This document shows positions 1 through 5,213 of a stretch of DNA of 5,213 nucleotides, piece by piece (position 1 is the first letter of the stretch; the number at the start of each line of letters is the position of its first letter). The notes beneath the pieces were generated by a model that saw only the letters and a list, made by a program, of their open reading frames with translations, made no database searches and was not told the origin of the DNA. Source of the stretch: Opitutus sp. GAS368 (GTDB lineage: Bacteria; Verrucomicrobiota; Verrucomicrobiia; Opitutales; UBA953); assembly GCA_945906115.1 (NCBI GenBank), contig CAMDQP010000080.1, forward strand, positions 1-5,213, given 5' to 3'. The position numbers and the translations under genes were made by a program.

Positions 1-1587
1 GGAACGGATCTGGAGGAGTTCGGCCCATTTCATCACCCAAAGTTCGGTGAACTCCTTGCGCTGCAGGAGGACTTCAACGAGCTGCTTACGCTTGTCGGGA
101 TGTTTGTCCGCGATGAAAGCCTGGAGTTCGGCCGGTTTGGGGTAGAGGCCCACGACGTCAATGTAGACGCGGCGGACAAACTCTTCGTCGGTGCAGACGC
201 CCGAGGGCACGATGCGCAGGCGGTGCAGGCGTTCGTTGACAGCCTTGTCGATGTAGTTCGTCTCGATAGCCTTCGGACGCTCGTAGACGAGGCCCTTCGG
301 AATGACGATGGCCTGGGCGGTGACGCTGAAAACGTCGAAGCGCGCGAGCATGAAGGCCGCGCCGCGGTCGCCCGACTTCACGAGACCGTCCTTGCCGATG
401 GAGGCGACGGGGTCGTTGTTCGACATGAAGAGCGCGAGGCTGGTCACGTCACGGTCGGTGCCGTCGGAATAGGTCGCGCGGACGGTGATTTGCTGGGTGG
501 CAGCCTTGCCTTCGAGGACGATTTGCTTCGGGAAGACCTCGATGCCGGTCACTTTGGCGATATCGACCGGATCATCCTTCGCGCCAGTGGAAATCCATTC
601 GAGGATGGTTTTATTGTACTGGGAATCGGCGTCGTAAAGCTTGTTGCCGGAATGCGGCACCAGGCCGACGGTTTTCTCGACCAGCGTGCTTTCCTCGGGG
701 ATAGCGAGGTTGATGCGGCGGCCGATCATCTCGCGGGTGAGGCGGGTGTAGTCGCCGGCGGGATCCATGCCGAAGAGGGAAAGGCGGAAGCCATCCTTGC
801 CGCGGGCGGCGCCGTGGCAGCCGCCGCTATTGCAGGTGGCGCGGAGGAAGACCGGCATGACGTCGAGGCGGAAGGAGACCGCACGGTCTTTCTGACCGTC
901 CTTGACCGCGACGGGGATGCGGGCGCTCAGGCCGCCGAGGGAGGCGACGACTTCGGTCTTCCCGGCTTCAGTCACGGCGTGGACGGAATAGCCGTCAAAC
1001 TTGGCGACCTTCGCGTCGGCGACCTTCAAGTCGGCAAAGGCGGTGACGTCGCGCGTGGTGGCGTCCTTGAAGGTGGCGAAGACGACGAGGCGATGGAAGT
1101 CGCGCTTGGTCTCGAGGGTAATGGATTCGGGAAAGATTTCGAGCTTCTCAAGCGTCGCGAGTTTCTGCGTGAGCTCGGCCTTGGCTTCCTCCTTCGACTT
1201 GTCCTTGGCAGCGAGCACGACACCGGCGGGCCAGACAGCGCCTTCGGCGACCCAGCGGCGGATCACAGCAATCTCGGCGGCCGGCAACGGGCCGTTCTTG
1301 GGCGGCATGATGTCGTCATGCTCCTTCGGCAAAGTGAGGCGCTTGATGAGTTCGCTCTGGGCGACGTCGACGCCGATGAGAGCGTGGCCACCCTCACCGC
1401 CCTTGAGGAAGGCCTCGCGGGTGGTCATGAGCAGCTTGCCCTTGGTCTTGTCCGGATTGTGGCACTCGAGGCACTTGCCTTCGAGGATGGCGCGCACTTC
1501 GTCGAAGGCGACAGGGGCGGCAGAAACAATCGTCGTCAGACCGACGGCGAGCAGGGTGAGCAACGGAAGGCGGAAACGGAAAGACAT
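1..1587 (-). CDS. Secreted Planctomycete-type cytochrome c / Big2 / DUF1549 protein (3'-truncated by window edge)
   Basis: The first 529 residues are visible, with no stop before the window edge. Residues 1-23 look like a signal peptide (basic MSFRFR, hydrophobic core, VSA cleavage site), so the protein is probably periplasmic or surface-exposed. Domains in order: PSCyt1-like cytochrome c (about 30-120) with CLECH at 39-43 and a likely Met ligand in MPPK (M94); Big2/Ig-like segment (about 149-230); a second cytochrome-like segment (about 240-340) with CNSGGCH at 252-258; a second Big2-like segment (about 349-430); and the start of DUF1549 from about 444, with EEFVRRVYIDVVGLYP typical of that family. 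In known relatives DUF1549 is followed by DUF1553, which would lie outside the window. The start chosen gives a normal short signal-peptide n-region. An in-frame ATG at 1614 would add nine residues and overlap the upstream gene's stop. No Shine-Dalgarno is visible. The gene begins 10 bases after the PPC gene and is probably co-transcribed with it. Covalent haem binding implies electron transfer or redox chemistry; the actual reaction is unknown for the family. Confidence 0.93.
   Translation of the reverse strand, partial: MSFRFRLPLLTLLAVGLTTIVSAAPVAFDEVRAILEGKCLECHNPDKTKGKLLMTTREAFLKGGEGGHALIGVDVAQSELIKRLTLPKEHDDIMPPKNGPLPAAEIAVIRRWVAEGAVWPAGVVLAAKDKSKEEAKAELTQKLATLEKLEIFPESITLETKRDFHRLVVFATFKDATTRDVTAFADLKVADAKVAKFDGYSVHAVTEAGKTEVVASLGGLSARIPVAVKDGQKDRAVSFRLDVMPVFLRATCNSGGCHGAARGKDGFRLSLFGMDPAGDYTRLTREMIGRRINLAIPEESTLVEKTVGLVPHSGNKLYDADSQYNKTILEWISTGAKDDPVDIAKVTGIEVFPKQIVLEGKAATQQITVRATYSDGTDRDVTSLALFMSNNDPVASIGKDGLVKSGDRGAAFMLARFDVFSVTAQAIVIPKGLVYERPKAIETNYIDKAVNERLHRLRIVPSGVCTDEEFVRRVYIDVVGLYPKPAELQAFIADKHPDKRKQLVEVLLQRKEFTELWVMKWAELLQIRS
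814..834 (-). other. Second, atypical haem c attachment motif CX4CH (CNSGGCH)
   Basis: The seven codons encode C-N-S-G-G-C-H (residues 252-258), with four residues between the cysteines instead of two. The surrounding text (CHGAARGKDGFRLSLFG, then VPHSGNKL and a closing ILEWISTGA helix) matches my recollection of the second cytochrome-like segment in planctomycetal DUF1549 proteins. CX4CH haem attachment is known from some tetrahaem cytochromes c3. Haem binding here is inferred. Confidence 0.75.
1459..1473 (-). other. Haem c attachment motif CX2CH (CLECH)
   Basis: The five codons encode C-L-E-C-H (residues 39-43 of the cytochrome protein), the canonical covalent c-haem motif with His43 as proximal ligand. 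The following sequence has the PSCyt1 layout: a Met-Pro-Pro motif (M94 as plausible distal ligand) and a closing helix resembling IRRWVAEGA. Confidence 0.9.
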
Positions 1588-1597
1588 GGTTGGAAAA

Positions 1598-4048
1598 TCA
1601 GTTCTTGGGGGCATCGTTTTTCTGGCGGAGCTGTTCGAGACGAGAAAGAGCGGCTGGGGCGGCTACCGGTGCGGCGGCCACCGGGGCAGCGACCTTGGCG
1701 GCGGACGGCGTGGCCGCCTTGGCCACCGGGGCGGGGGCGGCCTTGCGGACCGGATCGAGGCGCAGAATCGAGCCGATTGCGACGCGGTGCGTGGCGAAGC
1801 CCTTGCCGACCGGAACATCGACCTGGACGAACATGTTCGCTACCTTGCCCACGCGCGACTTCTCGTCGGTCTCAATAGTGAAGCGGAGCTCCTTGGTGTC
1901 CTTGGTCACCTTGATGGGCGCGATGCGGATTGTATCGGGAGCACCGACGAGCTGGGCGACGGCTTCGCCCTCGAACGCACGGGACACCTCAAAGTTAGCC
2001 ATCATCACGCCGGGCGTGCCAATCTCGAGCGCGGTGAGCGGAATCGCGTTGGCGGCGACGTAGGGGGCCTCGGTCGCCAGTTCGGCGAACGGCGAAGCGT
2101 TGTACACATTACCCTTACCGGCGGTGGCCTCGCCTTGCACGACGAACTTCCATGGCTTGGTGTCGACGTTGGCGTTGGCGTTAAGCTGGAAGATGCACTC
2201 GTTGGCTTCCGCGGCGATCGTCTGTTCACCGAGCGAGGAGACGCCCGGAGGCAACCAGCACATGAAGACGCGGATGGCGCCCTTGAAGCCTTCCTTACGC
2301 TTGGCGATCACCTTAAGATTGAAGACGCCGTTACGGACGAGCGGGGTTTCCGGCTTCTGGATCTCAAGGGAGTAAGGCGCCTCATCCACGACGGCGACCG
2401 GGAGTTGGTCTTCGAGGCCCTGATAGTAGATGGTATTACCAATGCGCACGATGTCATAGGTGCGACGCATCTGGCCAACGATCTTGTTGTTGGGATCCTT
2501 CGGCTGGAGGAGAGGCGTGACGATGGCGCCGCCATGGGGGGCATCCGCGGCAGCCTCGAGCACAAGCGGCACGCCGGGGAGGTTGCCGGGCGCGGCATCT
2601 TCGAGTAGCTTCACGCCAGCCGGAAGGTTCTTGAGCTCAAAGCGGTAGTCACCGCCGACGCCGTTGCGGGTGAAGTTCTCGAGCAGCACCATGCGGCCAC
2701 CCTTGGGCACAGCCATGAACTGCCGGTAGTTGGTGTCGTTGACGGTGTAGTCCGGCGAGGCGAACGTCAGGCTCGGCTGAGAGGCGACCATCTCGATACG
2801 GTACACAAAGTTGGCTCCGCCACGCTCCAAGTGGTCGCTGATGCGGACCGTATAGAGTCCGTCGACCGAAGCGGTAATCTTGAAGCGGGAGTCCAAGCGA
2901 CGCATACCTCCGCCGTCATCATTACCCGTAAGGGAACCGCCCTTGGGTGAGAACACCGTGACGACCGGATCGAGCGGCGAACCGAGAATCTGGGCGAGGG
3001 CGCGGCATTCGAAGACCTGACCCTTCTTGAGGGGAATGCGGAAACAATCGACGTCTCCGGGCTTCTCGATGATGCCGTTGAGGGCGTAGGCTTGGGCCTC
3101 GACGGCGAGAGTGCCCTTCTCGTCCGTTTCGTTCGGCTCAACCTCGAGCGTGTTGTCGATGGTCGAGAGGCGGAAGAGGTTACCGGAAGGCGCGGGCGAC
3201 TGGGACTTCGGGTAAAGGACGAATTCGGCGTCGTTCTCCGTCGGCAGGACGAGTTCCTCCGCGAAGGAATCACGTGCCTCGAGGAAACGCACGTTGAGCT
3301 TGGAGCCGAGCTTGCCACCGGCGGGGTAAATCGCGTCAGGGCGACGGAAATCGCCGACATGGAGTCGGTAGTAAGAATTAGCGGAACCGCGGTAGGAAGA
3401 TTCGCGGACCATCACGTAGTAATCGCCGTCGTATTCCGCGGTGAAGGAACAATAGCCGTCCTGGCGGTGCAGGATGGTATCGTCCGAGAAGGCCTTCTCG
3501 AACTTGTCCTTGTCGAGGATGGCGATGTACGGATCGAGCGCGCCGTTGGGAATGGCGGCCAAGCGAAGGCCGTCGACCTGGACGCCGATGCGCTGGCCCT
3601 TCTTGACCGTGAGTTTGTAGTAATCGACGTCTTCGGCAAGGATCACACCTTCGACCGTCTGGTTGAGCGCAATCGTCTGGGCGGAGACGAACTCGCTGTT
3701 CGGTTCCTTCTCCTCGACATTCGCAAAGGGGCTCGCGAAGAACTGGCGCATGTGCGAAAGGCCTGACTTCGTGCGGACGCGCATGACGTGATTGCCGGCG
3801 CGGACGGACTTGTCGATTGAGAGGGTGAGCTCCACCTTGTTGCCGGCGCGGCTCTCCACGCTCTTCACCTTAAAGCCAGGGGTGTAGAACATCAGGTCCT
3901 CGAAATCGTCGAGTTGAGCCCCGGTGATCGTGAGTTTGACGTCAGCACCAATCTGGCCGCCGTGCGGCTTCAGTGTAGTCATGCTGGGATAGGCCGCCCA
4001 CGCGGCGAGCGGAGCGAGCAGGAGCGCGGTAAGGTGACGGAACTTCAT
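1598..4048 (-). CDS. Secreted multi-domain protein with two PPC domains and TIG/Ig-like segments
   Basis: A complete 816-residue protein. Residues 1-18 form a signal peptide (MKFRH, Leu/Ala-rich core, AWA cleavage site). A TIG-like beta segment (about 20-107) leads into PPC domain 1 (about 114-234), recognised by EPN at 115-117, DVDYYKLTVKKGQ at 140-152, LDP at 171-173 and the closing DGDYYVMV strand. A short TIG-like lead-in (about 238-256, YPAGGKLGSKLNVRF) precedes PPC domain 2 (about 302-422) with EPN, DVDCFRIPLKKGQ, LDP and DGLYTVRI. Residues 427-766 are beta-rich and resemble about three Ig-like segments, including FKGAIRVFMCWLPPGV, a pattern common in planctomycetal PPC proteins. An Ala/Pro/Lys linker (768-800) and a charged end (SRLEQLRQKNDAPKN) close the protein. 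No protease or other catalytic domain is visible, although PPC domains are named for sitting behind peptidases, so a binding or scaffold role is inferred. An in-frame TGA at 4058-4060 fixes this ATG as the most upstream possible start. The gene lies between the DUF1501 and cytochrome genes, implying a shared function. Confidence 0.93.
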   Translation of the reverse strand: MKFRHLTALLLAPLAAWAAYPSMTTLKPHGGQIGADVKLTITGAQLDDFEDLMFYTPGFKVKSVESRAGNKVELTLSIDKSVRAGNHVMRVRTKSGLSHMRQFFASPFANVEEKEPNSEFVSAQTIALNQTVEGVILAEDVDYYKLTVKKGQRIGVQVDGLRLAAIPNGALDPYIAILDKDKFEKAFSDDTILHRQDGYCSFTAEYDGDYYVMVRESSYRGSANSYYRLHVGDFRRPDAIYPAGGKLGSKLNVRFLEARDSFAEELVLPTENDAEFVLYPKSQSPAPSGNLFRLSTIDNTLEVEPNETDEKGTLAVEAQAYALNGIIEKPGDVDCFRIPLKKGQVFECRALAQILGSPLDPVVTVFSPKGGSLTGNDDGGGMRRLDSRFKITASVDGLYTVRISDHLERGGANFVYRIEMVASQPSLTFASPDYTVNDTNYRQFMAVPKGGRMVLLENFTRNGVGGDYRFELKNLPAGVKLLEDAAPGNLPGVPLVLEAAADAPHGGAIVTPLLQPKDPNNKIVGQMRRTYDIVRIGNTIYYQGLEDQLPVAVVDEAPYSLEIQKPETPLVRNGVFNLKVIAKRKEGFKGAIRVFMCWLPPGVSSLGEQTIAAEANECIFQLNANANVDTKPWKFVVQGEATAGKGNVYNASPFAELATEAPYVAANAIPLTALEIGTPGVMMANFEVSRAFEGEAVAQLVGAPDTIRIAPIKVTKDTKELRFTIETDEKSRVGKVANMFVQVDVPVGKGFATHRVAIGSILRLDPVRKAAPAPVAKAATPSAAKVAAPVAAAPVAAPAALSRLEQLRQKNDAPKN
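1649..1747 (-). repeat. Ala/Pro/Val-rich low-complexity linker coding region
   Basis: Codes for residues 768-800 of the PPC protein, built almost only from Ala, Pro, Val and Lys, with AAPVA/APVA recurring. At DNA level a 12-base direct repeat (plus strand ggccaccggggc) occurs at 1677-1688 and 1721-1732. The segment probably forms an extended flexible spacer between the last Ig-like segment and the charged C-terminal end, and may vary in length between strains. Confidence 0.75.
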
Positions 4049-4119
4049 AAAATCGTTTCAGCGGGGCGCAGCCCGCCCGCCGCACCGAAAGGCGGGCGGA
4101 TGGGGGTTCAAGCGCCGGA
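4049..4119 (-). other. Intergenic spacer between DUF1501 and PPC genes
   Basis: This is the only spacer longer than 10 bases in the window. It contains the GC-rich hairpin listed separately and an AT-rich stretch directly before the PPC start (CGATTTTATG on the coding strand). I see no convincing -35/-10 pair and no Shine-Dalgarno, so read-through transcription from the DUF1501 gene is the simplest reading. Confidence 0.6.
4073..4099 (-). promoter_or_regulatory. Perfect 9-bp GC hairpin in the operon spacer
   Basis: On the coding strand CCGCCCGCC (4099-4091) pairs perfectly with GGCGGGCGG (4081-4073) across a 9-base loop, TTTCGGTGC. No T-tract follows, so it does not look like a standard intrinsic terminator. 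It could be an mRNA-stability or attenuation element, or a copy of a dispersed palindromic repeat. A second possible hairpin (GCGGG/CCCGC, 4076-4072 with 4065-4061) shares bases with its 3' arm, so both cannot form fully at once. Confidence 0.5.
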
Positions 4120-5213
4120 TTAGGCCAGCCAGTCGGTCATGATGCGACCGCCGTTGACGATATCGATCGGACGGCCGCCGTCGGACATGATGCGCTTATC
4201 GGCGTTGATGCCGAGGACGCGGTACATGGTCTTGGCCAAGTCTTCCGGGCCGACCGCATCGCGGTCAGGCTCGCCACCAAGGGCGTCGGAGGCGCCATGG
4301 ATGTAGCCTTCCTTGGTGCCGCCGCCAGCCATAGCGACCGAGAAGACGCGCGGCCAGTGGTCGCGACCGTTCGTTCCGTTGATCTTCGGCGTGCGGCCGA
4401 ACTCGGAGCTGACGAGGACGAGCGTGCGCTTGAGCAGGCCGCGGTCCTGGAGGTCGGTGATGAGGCGGGCGAAAGCCTGGTCGAAATTCGGAGCCTGACC
4501 GTCAAAGGAGCCCTTGATGTTCGAGTGATGGTCCCAGCCGCCATAGGTGACGGAGACCATGCGGACGCCAGCCTCGACGAGGCGGCGGGCGAGGAGGAAG
4601 CGCTGGCCGGCGGTATTGCGGCCGTATTCATCGCGCAGCTTGTCGGATTCCTTGGAGAGGTCGAAGGCCTCGCGGGCCTTGGCGCTGCTGACGAGGCCGT
4701 AGGCGGCCTGCTGGAAGCTGTCCATGGCGCCAATGGCGTCGGACTTTTCGGTGGCGCGGAAATGTTCGTCGACGGCGGCCAGCATGCTGCGGCGGCGATC
4801 GAAGCGCTGCGTGGTGACATCCTTCGGGGCGAGGAGATCGCGGACAGCGAAGCCCTTGTTGGCCGGGTCGCTACCGAGCGCGAACGGACCGAAGGCGCTG
4901 CTCATGTAGCCGGTGCCTTGATCAGGGATACTCTGGCTCGGGACGACGACGTAGGGCGGCAGGTTGTTGCGACTGCCCTGCTCGTGTGAGATGACCGAAC
5001 CGTAGCTCGGGAACTTGAGTGCGGGGCTCGGACGGTAGCCCGTGAACATGTTGTGCGTGCCGCGCTCGTGGGCCGCTTCACCGTGCGTCATCGAGCGGAC
5101 GACCGTCAGCTTGTTCATGATCTTCGCGATGTTGACAAACTTCTCACCGACGTATTCACCGGGGACGGAAGTCTTGATCGGCGTGTACGGACCGCGGTAG
5201 TCGGGCGAAGCGA
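4120..5213 (-). CDS. DUF1501 family protein (alkaline-phosphatase/sulfatase-like fold), 5'-truncated by window edge
   Basis: The C-terminal 363 residues plus stop are visible. The reading frame is open through the right edge, so the internal Met at 5118 is not the start; the upstream residues (SPDYRGPYTPIKTSVPGEYV) match the usual DUF1501 sequence that precedes the RSMTHG motif. Motifs in visible numbering: RSMTHGEAAHERGTHNMFTG (39-58), VSVTYGGWDHHSN (219-231), SSEFGRTPKINGTNGRDHWP (268-287) and AGGGTKEGYIHGASD. The Asp/His/Glu residues in GGWDHH, SSEFGR and GRDHW are the likely metal ligands, by analogy with the alkaline phosphatase superfamily. Family members usually have about 430-500 residues, so roughly 80-120 residues are missing, including any export signal (often Tat-like) and the expected GGPSHLDT-like segment. 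No substrate is established for DUF1501. It is the most upstream of the three visible genes, 71 bases before the PPC gene, and the family commonly neighbours PSCyt1/DUF1549/DUF1553 genes in PVC bacteria. Confidence 0.94.
   Translation of the reverse strand, partial: ASPDYRGPYTPIKTSVPGEYVGEKFVNIAKIMNKLTVVRSMTHGEAAHERGTHNMFTGYRPSPALKFPSYGSVISHEQGSRNNLPPYVVVPSQSIPDQGTGYMSSAFGPFALGSDPANKGFAVRDLLAPKDVTTQRFDRRRSMLAAVDEHFRATEKSDAIGAMDSFQQAAYGLVSSAKAREAFDLSKESDKLRDEYGRNTAGQRFLLARRLVEAGVRMVSVTYGGWDHHSNIKGSFDGQAPNFDQAFARLITDLQDRGLLKRTLVLVSSEFGRTPKINGTNGRDHWPRVFSVAMAGGGTKEGYIHGASDALGGEPDRDAVGPEDLAKTMYRVLGINADKRIMSDGGRPIDIVNGGRIMTDWLA

Noticed and set aside
100..1878. 592-codon plus-strand open frame across the cytochrome gene and the end of the PPC gene
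   Set aside because: Its product is a low-information Asp/Gly/Glu/Ala/Val-rich chain with no recognisable motif. The opposite strand encodes clear signal peptide, haem, Big2 and DUF1549 features. Long antisense frames are expected opposite GC-rich genes.
1001..2608. 535-codon plus-strand open frame
   Set aside because: It runs antisense through the boundary of two well-supported genes, changes composition midway and shows no domain features. Best explained as a GC-driven shadow.
3092..3766. 224-codon plus-strand open frame opposite the PPC domains
   Set aside because: Antisense to the conserved PPC1/PPC2 coding region, with no recognisable motif.
4073..4099. Spacer hairpin as an intrinsic terminator of the DUF1501 transcript
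   Set aside because: On the coding strand the stem is followed by GCTGCGCCCC, not a T-rich tract, and the next gene begins 24 bases after the stem on the same strand.
4297..4989. 230-codon plus-strand open frame opposite the DUF1501 gene
   Set aside because: Antisense to conserved DUF1501 motifs, with an Ala/Glu/Gly/Val-rich product typical of an antisense shadow.
4120..5118. Treating the Met at 5118 as the start of the DUF1501 gene
   Set aside because: The frame stays open to the right edge, and the 31 residues before this Met match the family sequence (DYRGPYTPIKTSVPGEY). The true start is outside the window.

Overview
The window carries three genes, all on the minus strand and tightly packed, so it reads from right to left as one probable operon: a DUF1501 protein (5' end outside the window), a secreted protein with two PPC domains (complete), and a secreted c-type cytochrome protein of the PSCyt1/DUF1549 kind (3' end outside the window). 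The DNA is GC-rich. The combination of DUF1501, PPC-repeat and Planctomycete-cytochrome/DUF1549 proteins is a hallmark of the PVC superphylum (Planctomycetota, Verrucomicrobiota and relatives), where these families are strongly expanded. I lean towards Verrucomicrobiota, but nothing in the window settles the phylum.

Right part (4120-5213, minus): the C-terminal 363 residues of a DUF1501 protein, an alkaline-phosphatase/sulfatase-fold family with an apparent metal site (GGWDHH, SSEFGR, GRDHWP) and no characterised reaction. A 71-base spacer (4049-4119) follows. It holds a perfect GC-rich hairpin and a second, competing hairpin just ahead of the next start codon.

Middle (1598-4048, minus): an 816-residue exported protein with no recognisable catalytic domain. 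It has a signal peptide, two TIG-like + PPC units, about three further Ig-like beta-rich segments, an Ala/Pro/Lys-rich linker and a short charged C-terminus. It looks like an extracytoplasmic binding or scaffold protein.

Left part (1-1587, minus): the N-terminal 529 residues of an exported protein built of two [cytochrome + Big2-like] units followed by the start of DUF1549. The first haem motif is a normal CX2CH and the second is CX4CH. A DUF1553 domain would be expected beyond the window edge.

Taken together, the cassette encodes a putative metallohydrolase-fold enzyme, a multi-domain adhesion or scaffold protein and a covalent-haem redox protein, all probably outside the cytoplasm. An assembly acting on an extracellular substrate is a reasonable inference, but the substrate and chemistry are unknown. 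Both fully visible modular regions show internal duplication of a two-domain unit. I see no RNA genes, mobile elements, CRISPR arrays or clear promoters. The long open frames on the plus strand are antisense shadows of these genes.
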